NCBI GenBank assembly: GCA_010093685.1
Contig: MU006227.1
Coordinates: 186,001 to 250,000 of the forward strand
Source of the DNA: Ophiobolus disseminans
Lineage: Eukaryota; Ascomycota; Dothideomycetes; Pleosporales; Phaeosphaeriaceae
DNA length: 64,000 nt
Direction of reading: 5' to 3'
Position 1 is the stretch's first letter; each line of letters starts with the position of its first letter. The notes beneath the pieces are model-generated. The model searched no databases and was not told where the DNA came from. It worked only from the letters and a program-made list of their open reading frames with translations. Both the position numbers and the translations under genes were made by a program. Below are positions 1 through 11,131 of this stretch, one piece after another.

Positions 1-318
1 TAATCTACGAGTCACCATTTCATCATACATCCCAAACACAGGACCTATGTAGATTGTGGACGTCTGGGGACCATTCAGATGTGGTTGACTTCAGTGTACG
101 TACACAGTCTTCTACACTTCAATAGCGACCCCTTGTTTTCTGCTAGTTGCTCAACAGATTCATGGGGCATGTCAAATATCGCCAGGGCTTGGTGGATGTC
201 TGTTAGTCAGAATCTTTTTGAGGGGTTTAGCTGTTTAATGTAAGAAAAAGAATCGTGAGAAAGGGGAGTTATGCATAGCTATCATGTACCCGTTGCGCAA
301 TCATGTTGTTCCCACATT
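1..318. other. Left-edge non-coding stretch
   Basis: No convincing coding signal on either strand. It is the downstream flank of the minus-strand NACHT-ankyrin gene and probably contains its 3' UTR. Confidence 0.5.
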
Positions 319-3300
319 TCAGGTATGCTCTGCCACATTGCCTCCGGTCGCTTTACTCGTCCTTCTTTGCGCCATGATGCGGTTCATTATATCCGTGTAA
401 GCTTCAGTCGACAATGTGTACACCGTTACATGCTTCTGGAGTAGTCTTGCGATCGATTTGTCCGAATTCCTTTGTGCTTGCCGCAATGGAGTTCGCCCAT
501 ACCATGGCCGTGCCGCATCTGCTCCAACAGCGATCAATAGCCGTACCATCTCAATGTTGTCCCTCGATACAGCTGAGTATACCAGGCTAGGAAGGGATTT
601 CCGGTTTGCGGCGGGTGCGTTTACGTCTACGCCAGCTTCCACGAGTAGTTGAACAGTAGACCAGTGTTCGTATCGAGCTGCTCGTTGAATGCAGTCTGGC
701 GCGTTGATGTCCGCGCCTGCTTGGATTAATACTTGCACAATATCGGTATACCCTTTAGCTGCAGCCGCAGCTATCGCATGGTGATGTCGCGGTGTCGGTG
801 GATTGACATTTGCATTCTTTCCGAGCAAGAACTCAACCACGACACGATGCCCGCTAGAAGCTGCCGCAAGGAGGGCGTAAGATTGCTTACTTGTAGCAGA
901 CTCAGGGTCATTCATGTACGCGTTGATACTAACGCCAGCGTCGAGTAGTAACCGAACAGTATCCTCATAACCGTTGGATGCGGCAGAACAAAAGCACCTC
1001 GTAAGTTCAGTACAGGATTGTAGGTCAGTACTAGAACCAAGCCGAAGAAGCAACTCCACAACCTCGTGATCTTCTTGCTCAGCCACCTGAGACAAAGGGG
1101 ACGGCAAATTGGGATGAGGCGATGCATCAATCTTGGCACCGTGTTGCAGAAGCATGACAATGATGTCTTTGTGTCGTTCGCGCCTGTGACTGAGCTTCTC
1201 CCATAACCCTTGTTCACTGCTTCTCATCATTATAGCTTCGAACAAAGGCGTACCAGCATCTAAAGCTTGCCCAACAGAATCAATGTTGGCTCCCGCTCTG
1301 ATCAGTGCTTTGACGATTGCCTGATTGCCTACTCTAGAGCCAGCCTGGAGAGCTGTATATCGCATATTAGTCGCGTTGACATCAATACCCCGATTGATAA
1401 GTAGCTGAGTCGTGTCTTCGTCTGATTCGAGACAGGCAGCAAGTATAGCCGTTGAGTCCCATCGAGATTTAGCTGACAGGTCCCGGACATTCATATCTGC
1501 TCCCGAATTGAGTAGCAGCGCCGCAATGTCACGTCTTTTGTTCCGTATTGCGTAGATCAATGAAGGGATTCCTTCAGTGGCAACGTCAGGGTCTGCGCCG
1601 TGTTTGAGGAGTAGTTCAACAATGTTAGTGTTGTTATTGAGAATCGCTAAACCCAAGCCAGGAGACGATCCAATTTCTCGCCACTGTGACGTCTTGAAAC
1701 GAAGCGAAGTGACAGCCAGATCATCGAACTGAACCTTTCTTGAGAGGTCAAGGATAGGATCGGTAGCTCGGAGATTAGGATCAGCTCCATGACTGAGCAG
1801 TAGCTCTACCAGGCTTTCGTTGTTGTTCTGGACAGCAAGATGCAAGGCGCTCTGACGCTCGATCATGAGTTTGATGAAGCTGATTGCCGTTCCAGTATGC
1901 TGTAGGAACGAAGTTCGTCGCTTGTAGTTGTATCTCAGGAACCGATGTAGTAGATGGCTGAAGTCGTTGGCTGAAGCGAAATCTGTTTCGAGGGCGTGTA
2001 ACTCGTCAATAGCACATCCTGCGACAAGAAGTCTCTTGATGAGGCCAGACAAATTGAGCTGAACTGCATAGTAAAGAGCGCCTGGATAACGGGTAAATGG
2101 CCAATCTGTCAAACGGCGAGAACCTTGCTCGGGTAGGCACGGATCGTATACGCGCAGCCATTTGAAAGCATGTACTGCAAAATCATCGCCAAAGAGGCTA
2201 TACACTTCATCAGAAGATGCAGGGTCTGGCCCAGGCATAGCGAGCACATGCTCTGGCCAATATTGGGCGACGTATCTTAACAACGGACACTGCTCTGGCC
2301 TTGGATCGGGTAAAGTCTTCAGATAGAAAAGGTACTGCAGGCACGATCTCGTGACGTGATCCTTGTATGAATGGCTTGAGATCGAGAAATGCTCAGATCT
2401 TCCCGATAGAAGATACTCCTGAACTGAGTAGTGTGCGAACCGCACTATCGTACTGTTGCTACCGGTGGACTGTGAGGGCTGATTACTCGAGCACGTAATG
2501 AGGCCTCCACAGATACGCAATGCTTCCGAGGGATCACTCAGTCGTGATTCTGGATCGAATTCTTCGTCCTGAGGTTGAACAACGGCAGCTTCTGCTAATT
2601 CCTCTAGTGACAAGGGGCGCTTGCTTGCTATGAGCCACTGGAGAATAGCCATTGCATCTGGACGATATTGGTCATCAATGCTGCTTAAGATGCGTTCGTA
2701 GGTTTGGTCCAAACTCGAGGGGAGTCTTTTGAGTGTTCCTCTGATGTCTCGAGATTTGCGGCATTGTCTCAACATGTCGAGTTGACAGACAGCCCAAAGA
2801 AACCTGTGTCGTGTCACAATTCATTCTCGTGTACCCATTGCTCCAGAACTTACATCCCATGGGCGCTTTGCCCAACACTAATCTCAATCTCTGCCTTGAG
2901 GTCGTCAGAAAGTCCACTCAATCGCCGATCCATGGGATCAGCAAGACATGAGCGGACATATGATGCAATGTCCAGATCCATGTCTGTAGATTGCAACCGA
3001 ACGGGTCGATGCTTCATCAGATCAAAGGCTTCTCGAATCTCTGGTATGTCACGGCTGGTCACAAGGATATGAACGTTTGGTGATTGAGCATCTACCAGGC
3101 TTTTTAAAATGCCCAGTATCTCTTTGCGTTTCGCAAATGTCGTCCACTCAGGGAATTCGTCAAGGGCATCAAGAATGATGTAAGTGTCCTTCCTCGAACC
3201 TTCCAAGAGGCGTGTGAAAGCTGCATGGAGTTCCGTAAGCGAAGGCGATTGACCTCTTCCTCGGCACGTTCCGAATAATTTGGTGATGAACTCCGGAATC

Positions 3301-4430
3301 GTTGGCTCATCTGCGACAAGTTGTCGCAAAAGTGAGCGTATGAATGGTTCCGTTTTCTGCTTCTCAGTTTCTTGAAAGTCAAAGTAATAGTAAGTCAACC
3401 GGCGATCTGGAAATTGATTACACATAGCCTTCACAGCTTCGATGACTGTTGAGCATAGGAAAGTCTTCCCGCTACCAGCTAATATGCATGTTGAAGTTAG
3501 TCTCTTTAAAACAGAGCTCGAGTCAATCGGTGAATGGCCGGAGACGCTACCTTCTAGCAGTCCTCTGTGCATAATGAGCTACATTATAAGGCTTTGGTTC
3601 ATGCTTTTCTAGCAAAACGAAGAAGAGTCGACTTACGTATGCCATGTAACCATATAAGTCCCGGTGAACTGATCCATTCTCTGATATGTGCAGAACGAAG
3701 TAGCCATTCTCCTGTACCACGATGTCGATTTCTAAGGGCTTGATTGAAGTTTCGTGACGGATCCACAGTGTTGGAGATCCACTCGAGCATCTCCAAGCGT
3801 TGGTTTTCCATCAAAGTGTCGTGAATAAAATCCACCTTTGGGCGATACCAATACAGGCTATCGGTCAAATTTTGTAAAGAATCTAGAATGGATGTGAGCT
3901 TCCCCGACTGTATGGATCTCAAATTCTGAACCTCTTTGGCTGTTTTGGAAAGTAGATTCCTACGCAAATTAGTACAGCGTACGTGCTTGTAACATGCAGA
4001 CTAACCAGCCATCAATAGAAAGCGACATGTTGAAAACTTCCATGTATCTATGAATCATGCTGATGGTTTGGTGATGTTTATCGCTGGTCAGTGGCCAGGT
4101 TACGAACCTACGCAAGCCTGTGCTATCGCTACGCGTTGCAGAAATAAATTTCGCCAAAGTGGTGTGAAGGTTTCTTAGGTTCTCATCGCAATTGGTCGTG
4201 GTGTCGCAGAGGACAGAACTCTGTGTGAAATTTCCGGTTCCTTTCTGCTCCTCTAAAAAGTATTTGAATCGCTCTAGTACCGAAGTGAGTGCTGTCAGCT
4301 TTTCAACTAATATTTTAGCCTCTGTCGGCGCATTCCTTCCAGATTTGATGTAGTTGGTGATGATCTGATGCGTTTGAATACTCAGGCTGAGCAGTCCAGC
4401 GATTCCTGCGGTAACGCTAAATGGATCCAT
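319..4430 (-). CDS. NACHT-ankyrin STAND protein (fungal NLR-like)
   Basis: Four exons (4430-4006, 3959-3637, 3478-2854, 2803-319) join in frame to 1285 residues. Introns are 46, 158 and 50 bp, with GTTAGT or GTAAGT donors. The start at 4430 opens with MDPFSVTAGIAGLL, the usual beginning of the helical N-terminal domain of fungal STAND proteins. Joining exons 2 and 3 rebuilds the Walker A motif GIPGSGKT (about residues 248-255), split by the 158-bp intron. Walker B reads YIILDALDEF (about 349-358). The join at 2853/2804 gives HGMFLWAVCQL, typical of the end of the NACHT module. From about residue 700 on there are 12-13 ankyrin repeats of the form VELLLxHGADP. Proteins of this architecture act as intracellular sensors in non-self recognition, including heterokaryon incompatibility; that role here is inferred. 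The frame is intact. Confidence 0.9.
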
Positions 4431-5365
4431 GAGCACGAAATGGCCAAAGACAAGTTTTGCGGAGACTGCAGTGTCAGGTTCTATACTATAGAGCTTCAAG
4501 ACAGGCACCCAAGCTCACATAGTGTTATCACATCTCGATTTTTGGGTCTGCCTTTTCCGTCTTAATTGACTGTTGCATTTCAAGCGACGCCCTTTCGAGA
4601 GATGTTCCAGGAGATGCGATGCACTTTGGAAGCTATTGAGAAATCTTGAATGAGAGAGCAAAGGAGATGAAGGATGAAGGCCCGGTCCTTGCGAGGCACG
4701 GCGGGGTCGAAGTTCGTGGCTGAGCAAAATGCATACATGCAGCTGCATGGCAGTGCGAGGGGTGCGTTACACTCATTGGATGCCATTGTTCACAACCAGG
4801 CTAGGCATGCCACCTTTGTTCACTGCCTGGTCAGTCCGGTGACAGAACATCTGAACAGACTAGCGCAAAAGTAGCCACCTCTGGCCTCAAAGGTTGATTT
4901 TCGCGGACGGCGGCACAGGGTTTCAAACCCATGGCCTGGTGGCGTATCGATTGCAGATGTCCACGAGAAAACTGTGTTGCTCAATATGAACAAAGTAGCT
5001 CACTAGGCAGGTAAGCATGAGCCTCGATTACGTCATCACATGGATCGCACCAACCGCCAAGCAGTCTTCATATGTGAGTTTCGACTTGTCGCCTAGCAAG
5101 TCGGAATACTACACAATGTGGTACTGAGAATGAGCACTCGTCAAGTCACTGTCATCCTCCTACTCCTCCTCAACATCACTCCACCTCAAACACACCTGGG
5201 CACCCAATCTACTGCGATCTCATCTGGGACATGGGCAATAAGCTTTAGGTACCGGAGCAGCACATGACAACCACGGCAGGATTTTCATAGTAACATTTAA
5301 CGTTGCGAAAAAAAATGTAAACATCTCAGAACACTGCATTTCACTTTATTTACTCCTCTTCAACC
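4431..5365. other. Intergenic region upstream of the NACHT-ankyrin gene
   Basis: Contains only short overlapping frames without domain signals. It should hold the promoter of the NACHT-ankyrin gene at its left end and the 3' flank of the next minus-strand gene at its right end. No RNA gene or repeat was seen. Confidence 0.5.
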
Positions 5366-6994
5366 TCACCAACCCACCTCCCTCTCAAACCTACTCTTCC
5401 CCTTCCACCCCTCAAAATACCCCCTCCCCCTCCTCGCCCTACTCTTCTCCCCAACCAGCTTCTGAGTCTTCCCCTCATTATCCACAACCGCTTCCTCCCT
5501 CACCAACCCCCCCTCATCCAGACTCACCCCCCTTGCCGAAATCATAACCCTCCTTCCCATCTCCATTCCCCCACCCACACCCGCAACAATCGGCGTAACA
5601 GGCAAATCGCGATGATCCCGTTCAAAAATATACTCCGTGAAAGCCTTGGTGTAGAATTTCTCGCTCGCGTCGCGCTCCCCTTGGTACAGGAATTGGTATT
5701 CGTTTGTGCCGGCTGTGCGCAGGCCGTGGGCGTCGGCGATGAGGTGGCCTGTCGTGACGAGGCGTTCGATGTCGGATTGTGTGAGGAAGGACATGGCGCG
5801 GGGGTAGGCTTCTTTGTAGAGTGCGGTTGGAGGTGTGAGCCAGCGGTGTGGGAGGGGTGTGGGGTGGAACGGTAATTGGGTGGGGGATGGGGGGCGGGTT
5901 ATGAGGATGCATTTTGGTGCTGGGGTGGCCTGGGCTGAAGATGGAGCAGTGTCTGGATGCGTGGAAGTGGGTTTCGGGAATATTTCATGGGCGTACATTG
6001 CGCAGCCTAGGCCTGGCATATGTGCATGTTGTACTGTTGCGTCGCTTTCATCTCCGTTGGTCACGTCTTCACATCTCCGCAGTAGATACCTACCGTTGTT
6101 TGTCCAGTATAGGCCCAGGCCATCCTCGATGATATATCCCGAGGTGACTAAATTCTGGAACGCGCGCTGGTCGTACCCTTGTAGGGATCCGAGGGTGCAT
6201 TTGCAGTAGCGTGCATTTGAGGGAAATCGCCAATGTTGCTGCAAGAATATCATGCCTGTGCAGGTACTTGGTAAGGGCGTGGAAAAAACGCTATGCGTGT
6301 TGGGCGAGAGGTTTGAAAGATTGGTCAAACACAGCGGACATGTTTGAGGCCTATCGAGGGTCGAATTTCCGGTCTTCGAAGCCGGGCCTTTCACATGCGG
6401 CCCCTCATCGTTAGCTGCAGGTTCAGTACGTGAAGTCTCGATGCCGCTTCGGAGCGTACATGTGCGGCTACAAGGCGTGGTTACCGCGATTGAACTTGAA
6501 CAGTGCCGGACCACATGGGGAGCCGGGGGGAACGGAACATGGCGTGGACTATTGATCGGCGTGTGAAGATAGGCAGATGCGCTGCAAGATCGTGGCCGAT
6601 GTGCACTATCGACAGTCTTAAAACTGAGGCTTGAACTCGTATGCGGGGAATGATAAGACATGTATCTTGCAACGGGGTCTTCGCTGGGAAGATGATGCTG
6701 TAATTTGATGAGTGGTCGTACCGTACAAACTGTGTAGGCTGCGATGATCAAATACAAAGCGCAAATAAAAAGCAAAGACGATGGCGTAATAGATAAGGAA
6801 TGAGGAAGGAATGGCTTAAAAGGGAGCCAGCTTTTTATTTTGCGCCGTAGTGACGGGACTACAAAGAAGCGTGATGCCAAAATGCTTGAAGAGAGCATCC
6901 CAAGAATTACGGACGCACACTTCAGGCGAGGCCACGCAGGCTCTATGACAGGTTGAGATAGCAGCCCCGCCACGTCATACGACACTGCCTTCAT
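5366..6994 (-). CDS. Uncharacterised membrane protein with a duplicated motif
   Basis: A long frame with no stop gives 542 residues from the ATG at 6994; a shorter start at 6898 is also possible. The frame stays open up to 7120, but that part overlaps the neighbouring 6975-7562 frame and is probably not coding. Two hydrophobic segments (about residues 25-48 and 68-92) could span a membrane. The middle is Ser/Pro-rich with a CPLC pair near residue 220. Two copies of a roughly 35-residue motif, LVTxGxxIxDxxGLxxxxxNxYxxL, lie at about residues 273-307 and 404-438. The C-terminus is basic. No known family is recognised. The internal duplication and the charged C-terminus support real coding, but an undetected intron or a different start is possible. 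Confidence 0.5.
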   Translation of the reverse strand: MKAVSYDVAGLLSQPVIEPAWPRLKCASVILGMLSSSILASRFFVVPSLRRKIKSWLPFKPFLPHSLSITPSSLLFICALYLIIAAYTVCTVRPLIKLQHHLPSEDPVARYMSYHSPHTSSSLSFKTVDSAHRPRSCSASAYLHTPINSPRHVPFPPAPHVVRHCSSSIAVTTPCSRTCTLRSGIETSRTEPAANDEGPHVKGPASKTGNSTLDRPQTCPLCLTNLSNLSPNTHSVFSTPLPSTCTGMIFLQQHWRFPSNARYCKCTLGSLQGYDQRAFQNLVTSGYIIEDGLGLYWTNNGRYLLRRCEDVTNGDESDATVQHAHMPGLGCAMYAHEIFPKPTSTHPDTAPSSAQATPAPKCILITRPPSPTQLPFHPTPLPHRWLTPPTALYKEAYPRAMSFLTQSDIERLVTTGHLIADAHGLRTAGTNEYQFLYQGERDASEKFYTKAFTEYIFERDHRDLPVTPIVAGVGGGMEMGRRVMISARGVSLDEGGLVREEAVVDNEGKTQKLVGEKSRARRGRGYFEGWKGKSRFEREVGW

Positions 6995-7562
6995 GTATGC
7001 GGTACTTGCCAACCATTTGTGACGGCTCTCTCGCACTTTGAACCAGCGCGGATGCAGCGGCTTGGTCGACCTTCGCTCGCCAGCTACTCTGGTCCATGAG
7101 ACGCGCGAGTGCCGGGTCAAAGCTGGTCGAAGATGCGAAGAGGTCCGAGTAGAGTATGCCGTCCATGGAGGAGTTGCTGCGCATGTCCAGGAATCGTGGA
7201 TTGGCAGGGGCAGGATCTAAATCTGGTTGTAACGGCCGTCTTGGTAGCGGTTTGAGTAATTCTGCGATCCACATCCGGCCGAGTATGTGGTCGCAAATGT
7301 TCCAAGCTGTGTATAAAGATGTAGAGGGCAGAGTGTTCCCGATGAATTTGGCCAGTGGTGCATATACTCTTTCTGTGTTCTGTAGCATGTAAGCCTGCGT
7401 TGCGTAATTCAGTGTGTCACCACCGTTGGCTAGTTTATGCGAGTGCCGAAGCTTCTCGAGCCGATTCACGTCCTCCTGCTGTAGCTTGATGTTACACGAT
7501 TGTGCTACAAGGCGGAGAAGTTCGAGTCGCGTGAGGACGTTGCGATGACGGATGCGTTCCAT
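6975..7562 (-). CDS. Hypothetical protein
   Basis: A 195-residue frame starting at the ATG at 7562. The sequence is helical and charged early on (LTRLELLRLVAQ, then LEKLRHSHK), followed by a Pro-rich stretch and an Asp/Ser-rich tail. No known domain is recognised. It lies directly after, and in a different frame from, the stop-interrupted F-box-like frame at 7565-8227. It may be the 3' part of that gene, separated by an intron or frameshift that could not be resolved. Its stop overlaps the start region of the next minus-strand gene by about 20 bases if that gene begins at 6994. Confidence 0.4.
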   Translation of the reverse strand: MERIRHRNVLTRLELLRLVAQSCNIKLQQEDVNRLEKLRHSHKLANGGDTLNYATQAYMLQNTERVYAPLAKFIGNTLPSTSLYTAWNICDHILGRMWIAELLKPLPRRPLQPDLDPAPANPRFLDMRSNSSMDGILYSDLFASSTSFDPALARLMDQSSWRAKVDQAAASALVQSAREPSQMVGKYRIHEGSVV

Positions 7563-7564
7563 GG

Positions 7565-8227
7565 CTACCTGGAAGTGCCGATCCCGTCTACCATATGTCC
7601 CCGGATATTGCTCAGGGCCTGCCTCATGATTACAAGCAAAGACCTCCAAGGCACATTTTCTCTCCACAAGGCTCTCCAAGGCGCAACAAGCACCGAGGGG
7701 TCTGTGAGTGTGCGGCTCATGAAGGCTCTGAGACGGTACATGGCGAACTGGCGGAACAAAAAATAGACAAGACAAAGTGACTTGAAGCCGAATAAGTGCC
7801 AATCGTCGAATACTATGCCCCATGCCTTGAGCTTTTGATTCAACTTGAGTTCCTTTCCCTTCTGCTAGAACGCATTCCCATGCCAGGTGGTACCCGGCAT
7901 GAAATGGTCGGTGAGGTATAAGCAGTCGATGACTAGCTCCAAATTTCTAATCAGTTTGCTGCGGCAGGGTGTGAGACCAGAACTCGCGGCGAATGTGCGA
8001 AGGTCCTTTGGAGACGTGAGACGGAACGTTTTGGTTTGATAGAACACGGGAGCTGCGTCTTCATAAATCTCCTTACTCGCTAGGAGCAAGTTTGTGCCCG
8101 ATGTTGTGTGGAGGACCTTGATCCAGATGAGACAGCGTATCTCAACAGGGAGGTGAAATATCTGCGGAAACGACGGTTGATTCTCCTGAGGGGGGGAAGG
8201 CCATTGGGCGTGGCCAAAGAGAGACAT
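7565..8227 (-). pseudogene. F-box-like (LPxEIR) protein with an in-frame TAG
   Basis: The ATG at 8227 opens a frame with the motif FHLPVEIRCLIWIKVL near residue 25, then NLLLASKEIYEDAAPVFY. This is the layout of the large fungal F-box-like family whose members begin with LPxEIRxxIW. A TAG at 7865-7867 ends the frame after about 120 residues. The same frame then continues, coding-like, for another 99 codons to the TAG at 7565. No canonical intron covers the stop: the only GT-AG option in phase (69 bp) uses a poor GTCATC donor. CAG to TAG is a single C-to-T change in a CpA context. It could be a decayed gene, a recent null allele, or an assembly error. Confidence 0.45.
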
Positions 8228-8845
8228 GGTGAATTGTGAGAGGCCAGTACTTGAGTGATGTAGCGTAAAGTTGACAGTTGTCAATGAATTATGAGGAGTT
8301 GAAAGTTTCTGTTTCGGACTCTGTTACCTTTTTAGACGGATTAAGAAGTGTGGTCGCCGCTCGAGTGAACCTTGAAAGGGCGACCAGGGCTACCAACCAC
8401 GTCAGCTCACCGTCACTCTTCCCACGAACAACTGTACAGTCTACCGACTTGCGGAGTAGACTGCATTCTCCAGAGTTCTGTAGGACCTATCTGTAAGGTG
8501 TTTTACATTCTCATGAAGTCTTGAGGGAGCGTGTGGAGTGAGCACCAGGTCAATGCAGGGCTCACGGCAAATCGCTGCCAAGACCCTAGCAAGCGAGCGC
8601 AACCCTGCGCTTGGCTGCAGTGGCGGCGAATGGGCTGCAGGCTTCGGGAAAGCGCAGGTCACGACTTTGACGACCGCGTGCGACTGCCCCGTATTGGCTG
8701 ACGGTGACTGCTGCCTCGTCGCTCCTTCACCTTCTCTGTGGCTGCTCTCACTGATACAATCCTTGACATTTGGTCTGCAGCGCTTCCACTACTCTCTGCT
8801 CCCACACACGCGACACATGACTCTTCGTTAGCGCAGCTGCCCGCA
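8228..8845. promoter_or_regulatory. Divergent intergenic region upstream of DOT1
   Basis: Lies between the minus-strand F-box-like frame and DOT1, so it holds the promoters of both. A frame in phase with DOT1 runs back to 8738, but it opens with GTG rather than ATG and its residues do not resemble a Dot1 N-terminus, so it is treated as leader. Confidence 0.5.
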
Positions 8846-10399
8846 ATGTTCCTGAACCCGAGCAAACCGGTCAAGATCAAACAGAAAACGGTGACTATCA
8901 AGAAAACCGCCCCCGCCACCGCAAACAACTCCCCACGCACGCCCTCGGCATCGCACACACGCCCGATACCAAACAGGACCCTCTCGGGCCCCCCTGCGAA
9001 TCGCTACCAAGTAACGCCGTCCGCGCAATCCAAGCCGCGGGAACCTGCGCGTCGGTCGCTAGCCGTGTCACACGTGCAGAAGCGCAAGGTCTCTCCAAGC
9101 ACCCCGCAGTGGGCCAGCAGCGACGATGAGAGTGAGGAAGAGGACGACCGGTTGGGGAAGCGGCGCAAGACGCGACCGGCGAGCAGCAGCTCCGAGCCCA
9201 TGAATCTGAACCGCACGCTCGAGCCGGACTTGGGCAGGCGCATCCGAATACAAGAAGCAGCCACGAATGGGGCAACAAACGGGGCGTCCGATGAAAAGCT
9301 GGAGAACGGCGCATCGACGGAGAAGAAGGCCGCAGCCAGGCGGGGCAGCCTGATGCATGGACTGTCCATGTCGCGAGGGAATGAGGCAAAGAACTACAAG
9401 GCTGCATTTACAGGCTGCGACCAGACCCCCATACTGCAGCTGCAGTATCCCAGCCCCTCGCGGCCAGAAAAGTTTGAGGCCGTCAATCCACTAGATGCGC
9501 AAGAGGGCTACAGCCCGCTCGAAGACATATATTTCTGCATCGAAGAGATAATACAGCACTACCTCCCCCCAGACCTCGCCTCCGAACTCTCCTCCGACAC
9601 CGAAGGCACCGTCCGCCTCCTCAAGCGCGCCGTCTCCAAGAACTCGCCCTCGGACTTCCAAGCCGAGCTCTCCAAATTCAACACTCTAATCAAAGGCCGC
9701 CTCGCCGACGGCACAATACCGCGCATCATGGACAGCATGCACGCCATCCCTCTCAGCCTCGTAAAGCGCATCACAGCACAGTCCTACAACCGCATCGTAT
9801 CCCCGCACGCGCACCGCCTACGCAAAGTAAAAGGCAAAGAAACCACCTACGGCGAACTCCTCACGCCATTCGTACACAAAATCTTCCAGCAAACGGGCCT
9901 CAGCTCGTCACACGTCTTTGTCGACCTCGGCTCCGGCGTCGGAAACGTCGTCCTACAAGCCGCACTCCAAACCGGCGCAGAGTCCTGGGGCATCGAAAAA
10001 ATGCACCTCGCCGCCTCCCTCGGATCAAAACAAGCGTCTGAACTCCAGGCCCGCGCGCGCCTATGGAATATCTCCCTCGGCGCCATCCACCTCCTCGCCG
10101 GCGACTTTCTCGAAACACCAGAAATCGACGAAGTGCTGCGCCGCGCGGATGTCGTGCTCGTAAACAACAAAGTCTTTGGCGAGAAATTGAACAACGACTT
10201 GCTGCAGAAGTTTCTAGACTTGAAAGATGGGTGTCGAGTCGTTAGTCTGGAGAGTTTTGGCGGCGGAGCGAAGCAGGGGGTTAGGCATGAACAGGCTATT
10301 GCGGGCTTGTTCGATGAGGAGCGATTTGACAGCGGGACTACTAGTGTTAGTTGGGCGGGCGAGAGCGTCGAGTGGTTTGTAGCGACGAAGGCGCGGTAG
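8846..10399 (+). CDS. DOT1: Histone H3-K79 methyltransferase Dot1
   Basis: Intronless, 517 residues from the ATG at 8846. The N-terminal third is basic, Ser/Pro-rich and disordered (KIKQKTVTIKKT near the start, an acidic DDESEEEDD patch), as in fungal Dot1, where it contacts the nucleosome. The catalytic DOT1 domain fills the C-terminal half: YGELLTPFVHKIF, then the AdoMet-binding loop DLGSGVGN (about 360-367), the acidic turn WGIEKM, LLAGDFLE, and the VNNKVFGEKLN motif. The enzyme methylates Lys79 of histone H3 without a SET domain and acts in telomeric silencing, DNA repair and transcription control. The ATG at 8846 gives a family-like start (MFLNPSKPVKIK). No motif is missing. Confidence 0.93.
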   Translation: MFLNPSKPVKIKQKTVTIKKTAPATANNSPRTPSASHTRPIPNRTLSGPPANRYQVTPSAQSKPREPARRSLAVSHVQKRKVSPSTPQWASSDDESEEEDDRLGKRRKTRPASSSSEPMNLNRTLEPDLGRRIRIQEAATNGATNGASDEKLENGASTEKKAAARRGSLMHGLSMSRGNEAKNYKAAFTGCDQTPILQLQYPSPSRPEKFEAVNPLDAQEGYSPLEDIYFCIEEIIQHYLPPDLASELSSDTEGTVRLLKRAVSKNSPSDFQAELSKFNTLIKGRLADGTIPRIMDSMHAIPLSLVKRITAQSYNRIVSPHAHRLRKVKGKETTYGELLTPFVHKIFQQTGLSSSHVFVDLGSGVGNVVLQAALQTGAESWGIEKMHLAASLGSKQASELQARARLWNISLGAIHLLAGDFLETPEIDEVLRRADVVLVNNKVFGEKLNNDLLQKFLDLKDGCRVVSLESFGGGAKQGVRHEQAIAGLFDEERFDSGTTSVSWAGESVEWFVATKAR

Positions 10400-11131
10400 C
10401 GAAACGCCTTTTTGGAACGCAAGTGGTGGCATGTATTTTTGCGGTAGCGTAGTTGCTTCGGCATCTTTTTTGTACTTGTTACAGTACCTTGAGGTTGGGT
10501 GCGGGTTTGCGTTGTTTGGTGGGTGAGCGGGAAATGTATACCCTGGCATAGCATACGAGGCGTCTTATTTCTATCTCTTTTAGGAGCTGGGAGGGTAGAT
10601 TGTACAGTGCTGGCAACTTTGGGTGACTGGGTGGCTTTGGCCGATGCTTCAATACCCTGATTCTTTGTATTGATAGCTTAGCAATTGATGTAGATATACA
10701 TGTCACTTGTTCACTCAGTGTAACAACATCACCGTTGTAAAGAAAGAAGCAGTGTTCAATGTTGTTTCATTCTCATATCCTTCTTCTCGCTCCTCCATCC
10801 CATTCACAAATTACCCATCTCTATCCCCAACACCAACCCCATTCCATTCCCCAACAACCGATATATGCAAAGGACAGCAAGGAGCCCTATGGCTCTATAT
10901 ACTCTTCCCATGCACTCAATACCCATCCAAATGCAAACCCAATTTTACCCCCAAAAAGCCAAATATGCAGCTGATGTACACGAATCTAAACCATCAAAGG
11001 AATGTGTGGGTATCTTCAAAAAAGGAGCGTAAATGCGTGATATATGCCATCGCCGAATATGCAGAAAAAGAGAGTCGTGTTCGCGTTATTACTTCGTTCT
11101 TCCAGATCTATCCCAAACTCATACTTGGAAT
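10400..11131. other. Convergent 3' flanks of DOT1 and the GPI-type gene
   Basis: Two genes converge here, so this stretch should hold both 3' UTRs. Pyrimidine-rich and low-complexity on the plus strand. The open frames crossing it show no domain and are biased by composition. Confidence 0.5.

Noticed and set aside
8898..10554. Several antisense frames of 96-235 codons across DOT1
   Set aside because: All lie opposite a GC-rich, well-supported gene and are Arg/Ser/Cys-biased without motifs.
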